From contig CALDLA010000097.1 in the NCBI GenBank assembly GCA_937898415.1, positions 1 through 39,065 of the forward strand: a stretch of 39,065 nt of DNA, written 5' to 3'. The notes under the pieces are model-generated. The model saw nothing but the letters and a program-made list of their open reading frames with translations, had not been told where the DNA came from and ran no database searches. Below are positions 23,606 through 32,493 of this stretch, piece after piece. Position numbers and translations under genes: made by a program. The stretch comes from an uncultured Prevotellaceae bacterium (lineage in GTDB: Bacteria; Bacteroidota; Bacteroidia; Bacteroidales; Bacteroidaceae). Each line of letters starts with the position of its first letter. The stretch's first letter is position 1.

Positions 23606-26448
23606 AGAAACAGATATTACTGACCTTACTGCTGACGACGTTCAGCACCTGGGCCTTTTCACAGGAGAGAAAGGGCCTGAACTTAGAGGAGATTGACAAG
23701 CAGGTGATTCCTGAGGACACGGCGGTACGCAAGGGTGTGCTCAGCAACGGCCTGACTTACTATGTGCGCAGAAGCGACAACCCGAAGAAGCAAGCGTTCT
23801 TCTACCTGCTGGTGAAGGCAGGCTCTTGTGTGGAACAGGAGAACGAGCGGGGAATGGCCCACTTTGTGGAGCACATGCAGTTCAAGGGCACGAAGCATTT
23901 TCCGGGCAGCATCATCAACTTCTTCCAGCGTCACGGTATCCAGTTCGGCCACGACACCAATGCCTTCACGGGCTTTACGACGGTGCGCTACCAGCTGAAC
24001 GCCATCCCTGTGGACGACGCGCTGCTGATGGACTCGTGCCTGTTGCTGTTGCGCGACTGGGCTGGCGAAACAACGATTGCCGCCAAGGACGTGGAGAGCG
24101 AGCACAATGTCATCGTGGAGGAATGGCGGGCAAGAAACACGGTGTCGTTTGCCCAGCAACTGCAGAACGACCTCTTTGGCAGTTCCATCTATGCAAAGCG
24201 TAACCCTATCGGCGATATGGACATTGTGAAAAACTGCTCGCAGCAGATGGTGCGCAGTTTCTACGACCGCTGGTATCAGCCGCAGAACCAGGCTGTGGTG
24301 GTAGTGGGCGACTTCGACTCCGACCAGATGGTGGAAAAGGTCAAGAAGATGTTCGGCGACAGGAAGCGCGGCAAGAATGTGCCACCCGTGTCGCCTACCA
24401 TTCCTGACAGCGAGACGAAGATTCTGTTGTATCCGGAAAAGCAGCAACCCTTCGCTTCCATCGGGTATATGATAAGGTTGTCTGAGGATGCGACGAAGCA
24501 GCATACGGTGGGAAGTATGAAGACCGGTATCCTGCGCGACGAAATCAGGACGACGATGGATAAGAAGCTGAAAAGCCTCAAGGCGAAATATCCCGAGCTG
24601 ATTGACGGTAGTGTTATAACGACGGACATAGCCGACCTCAGCGACAAGTTGTGGATACTCAACCTGTCGGCACCGAAGGACCAGTGGCGTCGGACATTAG
24701 AGCTGCTGGCCAAACAGGTGGAGCTGATACGCCGCAAGGGATTCGGCGACGACTACTGGAAGCAGGACTATCACCATGCTTGGCCGGATTACAACGCCGA
24801 CTCTACTGCCATTGTCTTTGTGGATACCATATTGGCAAAGAACCCCAAGCCCATCAGTACACAACATGTTAACAGATGTATTGCCAACTTCTTCAAGGGC
24901 GATGCCATCATCCCCGAAATGGAAAGGCAGTTGGTGGACCGCCACATCAGGAACACCATTACCGCCGATGAAATGCGCGAGGAGTTCCGCAGGATAACCA
25001 GCGGGCGCAACATGCTGATAGGCGTGATGTTGCCCGATAGTGCCTTGCTGCCTAACCGTGAGGAGGTGGAAATGGTGTGCGAGCGTGTGAAGAATATGAA
25101 CGACGAAGAGCTGGCTGAGGTTGAGGTGGCACAGGCGAAGAAGCTGGACAGAATCAATGTGGAAGACCTCGATATCCCCACGGTGCCGGGCACTATCGTC
25201 AAGACAAAGGTACTGAACGACAGCATCAGCGAGGTCATGCTGTCGAACGGCGTGAAGGTGGTGCTGATGAAGCAGAAGACGGAGCACAACCAGATCAACT
25301 TCATGCTCCGCCGCCCGCAAGGCTTCTCCGTGCTGAACGACGACGATATCAACTACCACGACATGTTGGGTAGCTGCATCAGGAAATACACCAATTATAA
25401 TGGGCAGACGAATGTCAACATAGAGGCATTTGATGACACCTATGACCACATGGCTATGTGGGAACCGGGCTCCAATCTTAATCAGTTCAGGGTGGAGAGC
25501 GCCATGAAGATGCTCTACAAGTCGCTGACCACAAACGAGATAGACTCCGTGGAGTTTGCCGAACAGAAGCAGAAGCTGCAGGCCTCAGCTATAACCTTGT
25601 CGGCACCGACGACGCAGTCGGCACTCAAGGTTGGACTGATGACAGCAGCTGACACGAAGCGACTGATGCCGCCATCGGCCGAGGTGATTGCCGGCTACAA
25701 CATCGACCACTTCCGCGAGATTGTGCAGGAGTACTTCTCGAACTACAACGGCTCGGTGATGGTGGTGCAGGGCGAGGTCGAGGCTGATAGCATCATGCCG
25801 CTGATCTTGAAGTACGTCGGTGCCCTGCCTTCGAAGCCTGAGCGCGTGAAGCGGATGACGTGGCCCGCCGACCACTACAAAACGGAGAACACGGTGATGA
25901 CGGAGAAGATAGAGAACCCTGCGCCCATTTGTCAGACGCTCCTGTTCTATACTTGGGAGAAGGGCTACGAGTACACGCTACAGTCGCATGCCCAGAACGA
26001 GGTATTGAAGAGCGTTTTGGGTAACCTGCTGCTCCAAAAGCTGCGTGTGCAGCATAGCGACGTCTATACCCCGCAAATCCAGATGGAGGACGCCCTGCTG
26101 CCCGTTCCTCACCTGAAGTATGTCATCACATACGCCTGCAACCCTACTCAGCGCGAACGCATCGCCGAGGACGTGAAACGCATCGTGCAGGACATGGCCG
26201 AGGGCGACCTCATCACCCAGGACCTGATTGACAGCTACGTCAAGTCGCGCGAGAAACTGCAGGATTCCTACAAGGGCAATGAATACACGACACGCCGCGA
26301 CTACCTGACGCAGGAGTTAAACGGCATCGTGGTGAAGGAGGGCGACCTGACCTATATCCGACAGGTGACGCCGAAGTCGCTGAAGGCTTATGTGAAGCAA
26401 CTGCTGAAGAAAGGCAACCAGCACGTAGGCTACCTGACTACCGAATGA
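23602..26448 (+). CDS. M16-family zinc metalloprotease (insulinase-like, two-lobed)
   Basis: A secreted or periplasmic protease of 948 residues with signal peptide MKKQILLTLLLTTFSTWAFSQ. The inverted zinc motif HxxEH is HFVEH (87-91), with the third ligand Glu167 in ESEHNVIVEEWR, so the N-terminal half is catalytic. The second half (from about residue 520, LSNGVKVVLMKQKTE) repeats the fold without the zinc motif, and the C-terminal M16C region includes YTWEKGYEYTLQSHAQNEVLKSVLGNLLLQKLR. Close Bacteroidetes relatives are called zinc protease or PqqL-like. No quinone-cofactor genes are present, so PQQ processing is not implied. Its ATG overlaps the NUDIX remnant stop, suggesting translational coupling. 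Confidence 0.94.
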   Translation: MKKQILLTLLLTTFSTWAFSQERKGLNLEEIDKQVIPEDTAVRKGVLSNGLTYYVRRSDNPKKQAFFYLLVKAGSCVEQENERGMAHFVEHMQFKGTKHFPGSIINFFQRHGIQFGHDTNAFTGFTTVRYQLNAIPVDDALLMDSCLLLLRDWAGETTIAAKDVESEHNVIVEEWRARNTVSFAQQLQNDLFGSSIYAKRNPIGDMDIVKNCSQQMVRSFYDRWYQPQNQAVVVVGDFDSDQMVEKVKKMFGDRKRGKNVPPVSPTIPDSETKILLYPEKQQPFASIGYMIRLSEDATKQHTVGSMKTGILRDEIRTTMDKKLKSLKAKYPELIDGSVITTDIADLSDKLWILNLSAPKDQWRRTLELLAKQVELIRRKGFGDDYWKQDYHHAWPDYNADSTAIVFVDTILAKNPKPISTQHVNRCIANFFKGDAIIPEMERQLVDRHIRNTITADEMREEFRRITSGRNMLIGVMLPDSALLPNREEVEMVCERVKNMNDEELAEVEVAQAKKLDRINVEDLDIPTVPGTIVKTKVLNDSISEVMLSNGVKVVLMKQKTEHNQINFMLRRPQGFSVLNDDDINYHDMLGSCIRKYTNYNGQTNVNIEAFDDTYDHMAMWEPGSNLNQFRVESAMKMLYKSLTTNEIDSVEFAEQKQKLQASAITLSAPTTQSALKVGLMTAADTKRLMPPSAEVIAGYNIDHFREIVQEYFSNYNGSVMVVQGEVEADSIMPLILKYVGALPSKPERVKRMTWPADHYKTENTVMTEKIENPAPICQTLLFYTWEKGYEYTLQSHAQNEVLKSVLGNLLLQKLRVQHSDVYTPQIQMEDALLPVPHLKYVITYACNPTQRERIAEDVKRIVQDMAEGDLITQDLIDSYVKSREKLQDSYKGNEYTTRRDYLTQELNGIVVKEGDLTYIRQVTPKSLKAYVKQLLKKGNQHVGYLTTE

Positions 26449-26503
26449 CGTAAAATAAATGTTTGTTTATGTTAACAGATTTCGTTAAGCCGCAGATTAT
26501 GAT

Positions 26504-26511
26504 TACTTTTG
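26504..26511 (+). promoter_or_regulatory. -7 box of the efflux operon
   Basis: TACTTTTG, 25 bases before the TolC-family ATG. The -33 region has only TTTCG-like sequence near 26480. Confidence 0.6.
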
Positions 26512-26536
26512 CAAAGCAAAAACCAACAATGCAAAG

Positions 26537-27889
26537 ATGAAGAAGATTCTGATAGGGGCATTGACACTGATGCTGACGGTCTCAGTGACGGCCCAAACCA
26601 AACAATGGACGCTGCAGGAGTGTATCGAATACGCCATGCAGCACAACATCACGTTGCAGCGGGCCAAACTGCAGCAGCAGTCGGCCAAGGAGGACGTCAG
26701 CCAGTCGAAGGCTGCCCTGTTGCCCTCGCTCAACGCATCGACGAGCCATAACCTGGGCTACCGCCCGTGGCAGAACTCAGGCATCACGACCGTCACCAAC
26801 GGTACCGTGAACACCAAGGTGGACAAGACGTCGTACAACGGCTCCTATGGTCTGAATGCCTCGTGGACGGTGTGGAACGGCAATCGTAACCGCAACCAGG
26901 TGAAACTGAACAAACTGTCGGAGGAGCAGGCTGAACTGGAAATCCAGGAGACGGCCAACAGCATCCAGGAGAAGATAGCCCAGCTCTTCGTACAGATACT
27001 CTATTTGGAAGAGGCTGTGAAAGTGAACGAGGAGAGCCTGAAGACCTCGAAGACCAATGAAGATCGCGGGCGCGAGATGGTGGAAGTGGGCAAGATGTCG
27101 AAGGCCGACCTGGCACAACTCACCGCCCAGCGCTCGACTGATGAATATAACATCGTGTCGGCACAGACGCAGGTCAGGAACTACAAACTGCAGCTGAAGC
27201 AACTGTTGGAGATAACGGGCGAAGAGGAGTTTGACATTGCGACCCCTGCCATCATCCAGACTACCGACGAACTGGCTTTGGAAGAGGTGCCGTCGCTGGC
27301 CACCGTCTATGAGCAGGCTTTGGCCACCCGTCCTGAGATACAGAGTGCCGAGATGGCTGTCAAGAGCAGCGACGTGAGCATCGACATTGCCAAGGCCGGA
27401 CGCATGCCGACGGTGAGCCTGCAGGCCAGCGCTTCAGCCAGCACGAACTCGCTGGCCAACAATGGATGGGGCGACCAGATGAAGTCCAACTTCAATTCAG
27501 GTGCAGGGGTCTCGGTCAGTGTGCCCATCTTCGACCAGCGCCAGACGAGGACCAACGTCAACAAGGCCCGCATCCAACGCGAGAGCAACCTGCTGGCCCT
27601 GCAGGATCAGCAGAAACAGCTCTACCAGACGATAGAGAACTACTGGCTCGACGCCACCAACAATCAGCAGAAGTTCCGTGCTGCAAAAGTCACCGTAGAG
27701 AGCGAACAGCAGAGCTACGACCTGTTGCAGGAGAAGTTCAACGTGGGACTGACGAACATCGTTGAACTGATGACGGGCAAGGACCGTCTGCTGGTGGCTG
27801 CTCAGAACTGTCTGCAGTCGAAATATGTGACCATCCTGAACCTGCAGATGTTGAAGTTCTATGCGGGCGCTGGATTAAGTGAGAAGTGA
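26537..27889 (+). CDS. TolC-family outer-membrane efflux protein
   Basis: The outer-membrane channel of a tripartite efflux pump, 450 residues, signal peptide MKKILIGALTLMLTVSVTAQ. Two internally similar halves of the OEP domain are seen, with long Q/E-rich coiled-coil helices (SIQEKIAQLFVQILYLEEAVKVNEESL and LLALQDQQKQLYQTIENYWLDA), and the typical end FNVGLTNIVELMTGKDRLLVAAQNCLQSKYVTILNLQMLKFY. It starts WTLQECIEYAMQHNITLQ, as most family members. The last residues SEK and the stop codon are encoded by a 14-bp repeat that runs on into the gap. It is first in a four-gene efflux operon. Confidence 0.94.
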   Translation: MKKILIGALTLMLTVSVTAQTKQWTLQECIEYAMQHNITLQRAKLQQQSAKEDVSQSKAALLPSLNASTSHNLGYRPWQNSGITTVTNGTVNTKVDKTSYNGSYGLNASWTVWNGNRNRNQVKLNKLSEEQAELEIQETANSIQEKIAQLFVQILYLEEAVKVNEESLKTSKTNEDRGREMVEVGKMSKADLAQLTAQRSTDEYNIVSAQTQVRNYKLQLKQLLEITGEEEFDIATPAIIQTTDELALEEVPSLATVYEQALATRPEIQSAEMAVKSSDVSIDIAKAGRMPTVSLQASASASTNSLANNGWGDQMKSNFNSGAGVSVSVPIFDQRQTRTNVNKARIQRESNLLALQDQQKQLYQTIENYWLDATNNQQKFRAAKVTVESEQQSYDLLQEKFNVGLTNIVELMTGKDRLLVAAQNCLQSKYVTILNLQMLKFYAGAGLSEK

Positions 27890-27930
27890 AGAGTGAGAAG
27901 TGAAGAGTGAGAAGTGAGAAGTGAAAAGTA
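27879..27930 (+). repeat. 14-bp GTGAGAAGTGAAGA tandem repeat
   Basis: Exact copies at 27879-27892 and 27893-27906, a variant at 27907-27920, then a decayed copy. It covers the end of the TolC gene and most of the 49-bp gap to the adaptor gene. In style (purine-rich GAAGTxAGGA/GAAGTGAAGA) it resembles the repeat after aqpZ at 19205, but no inverted half is present here. Confidence 0.85.
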
Positions 27931-27938
27931 ATTAAGAT

Positions 27939-29144
27939 ATGAAGAACAAGAAACTGTGGATTGCCATTGGTGTCATTGCGCTGGCAGTCATTGCTTATCT
28001 CCTGCTGTCGGGCGGCAAGAAGGAGGAAAAGGTGGAGTTTGAGACCGCCAAGGTGGATCAGGGCAACATCCAGACCACCATTACCGCCACGGGTACCATT
28101 GAGCCTGTAACCTCGGTCACCGTGGGTACACAGGTGTCGGGTATCGTGTCGAAACTCTATGTGGACTACAATTCTGTAGTGAAGAAGGGTCAGGTCATTG
28201 CCGAACTCGACAAGACCAACCTTATCAGCGAACTGACGGCTCAGCGCGCCAACCTGTCGTCGGCACAGAGTTCGTTGAACTACCAGCAGTCAAATTATAA
28301 TAGGTATAAGACGCTCTACGAGAAGGGACTGGTGTCGGCCGACGAGTACGAGAGTGCGCTGTTGCAGTACAATCAGGCCAAGGAGCAGGTGAAGACGGCC
28401 AGCGAGAGCGTGCAGCGGGCCCAGACCAACCTCGGCTATGCCACCATTACCTCGCCTATCGACGGCGTGGTGTTGTCGAAAGCGGTGGAGGAAGGTCAGA
28501 CGGTGGCTGCCTCGTTCAACACGCCTGAACTCTTCACGATTGCCCAGGACCTGACGGACATGCGTGTCATTGCCGACATCGACGAGGCTGACATCGGCGG
28601 TGTGAAGGAAGGCCAGCGTGTGACCTTCACTGTCGACGCCTTCCCCGACGATCAGTTTGAGGGTCAGGTGACACAGGTGCGCCAGCAGGCTACGACGGAG
28701 AGTAACGTCGTCACCTACGAGGTGGTTATCTCGGCACCCAACAACGACCTGAAGTTGAAGCCCGGATTGACGGCCAACGTCACCATCTATACATTAGAGA
28801 AGAACGGCGTGCTCGTAGCTCCTGCCAAAGCCCTGCGCTTCATGCCCAACGAGGCTCTGCTGAAGGAGGGCCAGACCATCGAGGACGTAGAGGCGCCCAA
28901 GAAGTTGTGGACGCTCGAGGGTAACACTTTCAAGGCTCACAAGGTGGAGACAGGCACGACCAACGGTGTGCTGACAGAGATCACCAGCGGCATCAGCGCC
29001 GGTACTGAGGTACTGGTTGACTTTACCATCTCGGGTGGTGAGGAAATGCCGCAGGGACAGCAGGCCCAGAATCCCTTCATGCCAAGGCCGAGAGGCAACA
29101 GGAATCAGCAGCAGGGCGGTAACAACCAGCAACAGAAAAAGTAA
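27939..29144 (+). CDS. MacA-like periplasmic adaptor (HlyD/MFP family)
   Basis: The membrane-fusion subunit linking the inner-membrane ABC transporter to the TolC-like channel, 401 residues. An N-terminal membrane anchor (LWIAIGVIALAVIAYLLLS, 6-24) is followed by the biotinyl-lipoyl-like half (TTITATGTIEPVTSVTVGTQVSGIVSKLYVDYNSVVKKGQ), an alpha-helical hairpin (ELTAQRANLSSAQSSLNYQQSNYNRYKTLYEKGLVSADEYE), the second lipoyl half (YATITSPIDGVVLSKAVEEGQTV), and beta-barrel and membrane-proximal domains. The tail is Gln/Asn/Gly-rich. Its TAA overlaps the next gene's ATG by one base. Confidence 0.94.
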   Translation: MKNKKLWIAIGVIALAVIAYLLLSGGKKEEKVEFETAKVDQGNIQTTITATGTIEPVTSVTVGTQVSGIVSKLYVDYNSVVKKGQVIAELDKTNLISELTAQRANLSSAQSSLNYQQSNYNRYKTLYEKGLVSADEYESALLQYNQAKEQVKTASESVQRAQTNLGYATITSPIDGVVLSKAVEEGQTVAASFNTPELFTIAQDLTDMRVIADIDEADIGGVKEGQRVTFTVDAFPDDQFEGQVTQVRQQATTESNVVTYEVVISAPNNDLKLKPGLTANVTIYTLEKNGVLVAPAKALRFMPNEALLKEGQTIEDVEAPKKLWTLEGNTFKAHKVETGTTNGVLTEITSGISAGTEVLVDFTISGGEEMPQGQQAQNPFMPRPRGNRNQQQGGNNQQQKK

Positions 29145-29893
29145 TGAATAAGAAAGTAGTCATCGAACTGCAGAACGTGAAGCGCTACTTCCAAGTAGGA
29201 AGCGAGACGGTGAAGGCCCTGCGCGGCGTGTCGTTCAAGATTTACGAGGGCGAGTTCGTCACCATTCAGGGGACATCGGGAAGTGGAAAGTCGACGCTGT
29301 TGAACCAGCTCGGCTGTCTCGACACCCCTACTGCCGGCGAGTACTTCCTCGACGGTATCTCCGTCCGTACGATGTCGAAGTCGCAAAGAGCACACCTGCG
29401 CAACCGCAAGATTGGCTTCGTGTTCCAGAATTACAACCTGCTGGCCAAAACCACCGCTGTAGAGAACGTGGAACTGCCGCTGATGTACAACTCTGAATAC
29501 TCGGCCGCTGAGCGGAAGGAGAAGGCCATCAAGGCCCTGCAGGCCGTAGGACTTGGCGACCGCCTGTACCATAAGTCCAACGAGATGTCGGGTGGTCAGA
29601 TGCAGCGCGTGGCTATTGCCCGTGCCTTGGTCAACAATCCCGCCGTACTGTTGGCCGACGAGGCTACAGGTAACCTCGACACGCGCACTTCGTTCGAGAT
29701 GCTGGTGCTTTTCCAGGAACTCTACCGCAAGGGCCACACCATCATCTTCGTGACCCACAACCCTGAGATTGCCGAATATGCCAGTCGCAACATCAACTTG
29801 CGCGACGGCAAAATACGCGAGGATACCGTCAATACGAACATCAAGTCGGCAGCCGAGGCGTTAGCCGCACTGCCCATACCACAAGACGACTAA
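29144..29893 (+). CDS. ABC transporter ATP-binding subunit (MacB N-domain/LolD-like)
   Basis: A cytoplasmic ATPase of 249 residues. Walker A is GTSGSGKST (43-51), the Q-loop is FQNYNLL, the signature is MSGGQMQRVAIARALV, Walker B is VLLADEATGNLD, and the switch His is in FVTHNPE. The family pattern TxxGxYxLDG and QLGCLDTPTAG place it with the MacB/LolD/FtsE-type exporters. In E. coli MacB the ATPase and permease are one protein; here they are separate genes, as common in Bacteroidetes. It overlaps the adaptor stop by TAATG and precedes the permease by 3 bp. Confidence 0.95.
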   Translation: MNKKVVIELQNVKRYFQVGSETVKALRGVSFKIYEGEFVTIQGTSGSGKSTLLNQLGCLDTPTAGEYFLDGISVRTMSKSQRAHLRNRKIGFVFQNYNLLAKTTAVENVELPLMYNSEYSAAERKEKAIKALQAVGLGDRLYHKSNEMSGGQMQRVAIARALVNNPAVLLADEATGNLDTRTSFEMLVLFQELYRKGHTIIFVTHNPEIAEYASRNINLRDGKIREDTVNTNIKSAAEALAALPIPQDD

Positions 29894-29896
29894 GCA

Positions 29897-31114
29897 ATGA
29901 ACATACTGAACCTATTTAAAGTGAGCCTGAAGGCCGTAGCCAACAACAAGATGCGGTCGTTCCTGTCGATGCTGGGTATCATCATCGGCGTGGCCGCCGT
30001 CATCATCATGATGTCCATCGGACAAGGCTCGAAGGAGAGCATCCGTCAGGAACTGTCGACCATGGGTACTAACCTGCTGACTATCCGGCCAGGTGCCGAT
30101 ATGCGAGGCGGTGTGCGTCAGGACCCCTCGGCTATGCAGACGCTGAAGATAGCCGACTACGAGCGCATCCTGCGTGAGAAGAAGTTTGTGACGAAGGTTT
30201 CCCCTGAAGTAACCGCTAGCGGTCAGGCCATCTACGGAAACAACAATACCACGTCGTCGATGTACGGCGAATCTATCGACTACCTCGATATCCGCCAGTG
30301 GGTCATTGATGAGGGTGAGTGCTTTACGGAGGAGGATGTCAAGAAGGCAGCGAAGGTCTGTATCATTGGCGCCACCGTCGTCAAGGAACTTTTCGGCAGC
30401 GTCGACCCCATCGGTAAGACGATCCGATTCAAGTCGATTCCCATGCGCGTCATCGGCGTACTGAAGTCAAAGGGTTACAACAACTGGGGTATGGACCAGG
30501 ACAATGTCATCATCTCGCCCTACACCACCGTCATGAAGCGTATCGCCGCCCAGACGTGGTTCTCGAGCATTGTCTGTTCGGCCGTCACCGAGGAACTCTC
30601 TGACGCCGCCATCGAGGAACTGACGCAGATGCTGCGTGATAATCATAAGCTGAAGGAAGAGGCCGTCGACGACTTCACCATCCGCTCGCAGGCAGAGATG
30701 ATGGAGACGATGTCCTCGACGATGGACACGGTGACGCTGATTCTCGTCGTTGCCGCCGCTTTCTCGCTGTTGGTGGCCGGTATCGGCATCATGAACATCA
30801 TGCTTGTCTCAGTCACTGAGCGTACGAAGGAAATCGGTCTGCGTATGGCCGTCGGAGCCACGGGCCCCGTCATCTCGCTACAGTTCCTTATTGAGTCAGT
30901 GCTTATCAGCGTTACTGGCGGACTGATAGGCATCTTAGTGGGCGGTAGTGTGGGCACGTTCCTCATTCCCATGATGGGTATGCCCAGCAGCGTACCCGCT
31001 TGGTCAGTCTACGTATCGTTCCTCGTCTGCGTCTTTATCGGCATCCTCTTCGGCTATATTCCCGCCCAGAAGGCTGCCAACATGGATCCTATCGAGGCTA
31101 TTCGCCACGAGTAA
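29897..31114 (+). CDS. ABC transporter permease (MacB/FtsX family)
   Basis: The inner-membrane subunit, 405 residues, with the four-helix MacB/FtsX layout. TM1 is near residues 20-42 (MRSFLSMLGIIIGVAAVIIMMSIGQG). A large periplasmic MacB-PCD domain follows (about 45-270), then three helices (VTLILVVAAAFSLLVAGIGIMNIMLVSV, SLQFLIESVLISVTGGLIGILVG, and VYVSFLVCVFIGILFGYIPA), ending ANMDPIEAIRHE, a typical family end. Such pumps expel macrolides, lipopeptides or toxins, but substrate is not readable. It ends the operon, and its last 17 bases overlap the convergent peptide gene. Confidence 0.95.
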   Translation: MNILNLFKVSLKAVANNKMRSFLSMLGIIIGVAAVIIMMSIGQGSKESIRQELSTMGTNLLTIRPGADMRGGVRQDPSAMQTLKIADYERILREKKFVTKVSPEVTASGQAIYGNNNTTSSMYGESIDYLDIRQWVIDEGECFTEEDVKKAAKVCIIGATVVKELFGSVDPIGKTIRFKSIPMRVIGVLKSKGYNNWGMDQDNVIISPYTTVMKRIAAQTWFSSIVCSAVTEELSDAAIEELTQMLRDNHKLKEEAVDDFTIRSQAEMMETMSSTMDTVTLILVVAAAFSLLVAGIGIMNIMLVSVTERTKEIGLRMAVGATGPVISLQFLIESVLISVTGGLIGILVGGSVGTFLIPMMGMPSSVPAWSVYVSFLVCVFIGILFGYIPAQKAANMDPIEAIRHE

Positions 31115-31271
31115 AATCGAACTCGCGTGCCATCGGGTCGTGCGACCCATCGTCGACGCCGCCAAAATCGATGCCCATATCACTGCTGCTGACGTCGCTG
31201 CCTGCGAGCAGTTCTCCGTCAGGAAGGCTGTATTCTGCGATGGCTGGCGTGATGTATGTATGCTTCTTCAT
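31098..31271 (-). CDS. 57-residue Prevotella-type short peptide, unknown function
   Basis: A tiny gene starting MKKHTYITPAIAEYSLPDGE, with an acidic, Gly/Ser/Asp-rich middle and the end DPMAREFDFTRGE. There is no classical signal peptide. From memory, many Prevotella genomes carry similar short genes (MKKxYIxPxI start, LA/GS middle, AREDDF-like end), mostly unannotated, often beside surface-protein genes. An ATG two codons earlier (31277) would give 59 residues. It lies 19-25 bp after the cohesin-like gene on the same strand and is probably cotranscribed. Its 3' end overlaps the efflux permease gene. Function is unknown; a secreted peptide, a precursor of a modified peptide or a surface-assembly factor are all possible. 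Confidence 0.65.
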   Translation of the reverse strand: MKKHTYITPAIAEYSLPDGELLAGSDVSSSDMGIDFGGVDDGSHDPMAREFDFTRGE

Positions 31272-31296
31272 TTCCATTGTCTGATTTTGGTAATTC

Positions 31297-32490
31297 TTAA
31301 TCTCTGATGACCTTCCTGCTGCCCTGGATGAATACGCCCTTCGAGGGTTTGCTGATACGCTGACCCTGCAGGTTATAGAATTCATCGTCTGTGTCTTGGT
31401 CATGATGCAAGGTAGCAATGCCCGTTGACACCTCGTCGTCGAAAAGCATCGTGACCCTGCTGCTGAGTCCGGACTCAATCTTGTCCGTGAAGTCGAAGTA
31501 GGCGCGATAGCCCTTTGTATTGGTGGCACCCGTCGAATACCAGAACTTCCCGCCACTGACGAACAGGCCGTCTTCAGGCACGGTGACAGGCACGTAGCAG
31601 CCCACAAAGTCTTTCTTCACGCTATTTGTCCCACGACTGACGATAGGCTCATCGACAGGGTCAATGTCAACGCCGTCGACGGTAAACTCAGTCAGATTGC
31701 CTGCCGTCTTGATGAGATAGGGGTGGTTAGCCAGCATCGTACCGCTAACGGTACGGAAGTACACATCGATATCAGTAACATCGCCATCCTTGACGACAGT
31801 CTTGTAATCCGTGAAGTCGGCCAGCGCCACGTCGTTGCCAAAGGCTTTCTTCTGCTGTTCCTGCGTCATGGAGAAAGGCAGCACGATGGTGTTCCACTGT
31901 TCACCCACGATGTAACGCACCACACGGACATTGACATTAGTGGCTGCCGCAGGAGGAGTTAACGCCTCTTCGTGGAGTATCACACGGACTTCAGCGGGCT
32001 GGGCGATGGTAATGTCGAAAGATGTATCATCCAAACGGACGCTACGGCTGTCAGTTGTTGACAGGCGAACATCCGTCAGGGTGGCGGTCAGCACCTCGCC
32101 CGCCGCCAGTGTGGCAGCTGCCTGCAGCGTCATCGTGAACAGCACGTTCTGCGTACCCTTCAGCGTTGATCCATAGGAATAGCAGGCCACGTTCCAGGCA
32201 CCCTCGGCATAATTACTCATCTGCGTTGGCGACGCATCTTTCAGTCCGGCTCCGTTGGTGGCCAGTATTCCGCCTGTGGAGTTGGTGACAACGCTAATGC
32301 CGTCAGGAAGGTTAAGCACAAACTGGTAGCCTGCATAGAGGCCGGATTGGTCGAACTTGAAACTGACGGCTACTGTAGCCTGCTGGCCTTGTGTAATTGT
32401 TACGTCTTCAACGGTCAGCCGGTCAGTTGCTGTTGCAGTACCCATGCTCATCAGCATCAGGGTCAGCAGTATATAGATTTTCTTCTTCAT
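31297..32490 (-). CDS. Cohesin-like domain protein with T9SS-like C-terminus
   Basis: A 397-residue exported protein with signal peptide MKKKIYILLTLMLMSMGTATA. Residues about 23-160 look like a cohesin-type beta-sandwich: LTVEDVTITQGQQATVAVSFKFDQ, YAGYQFVLNLPDGISVV, and VLFTMTLQAAATLAAGEVLTATLTDVRLS. The middle (GEQWNTIVLPFSMTQEQQKKAFG) resembles modules repeated in Prevotella surface proteins. The end EFYNLQGQRISKPSKGVFIQGSRKVIRD is close to the yNlqGqrv-kGiyI-nGkkv pattern of T9SS sorting domains. It is the second gene after the CotH/dockerin gene, separated by 3 bp. The cohesin call rests on pattern, not on search, and another carbohydrate-binding-like sandwich is possible. Confidence 0.7.
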   Translation of the reverse strand: MKKKIYILLTLMLMSMGTATATDRLTVEDVTITQGQQATVAVSFKFDQSGLYAGYQFVLNLPDGISVVTNSTGGILATNGAGLKDASPTQMSNYAEGAWNVACYSYGSTLKGTQNVLFTMTLQAAATLAAGEVLTATLTDVRLSTTDSRSVRLDDTSFDITIAQPAEVRVILHEEALTPPAAATNVNVRVVRYIVGEQWNTIVLPFSMTQEQQKKAFGNDVALADFTDYKTVVKDGDVTDIDVYFRTVSGTMLANHPYLIKTAGNLTEFTVDGVDIDPVDEPIVSRGTNSVKKDFVGCYVPVTVPEDGLFVSGGKFWYSTGATNTKGYRAYFDFTDKIESGLSSRVTMLFDDEVSTGIATLHHDQDTDDEFYNLQGQRISKPSKGVFIQGSRKVIRD

Positions 32491-32493
32491 TGT

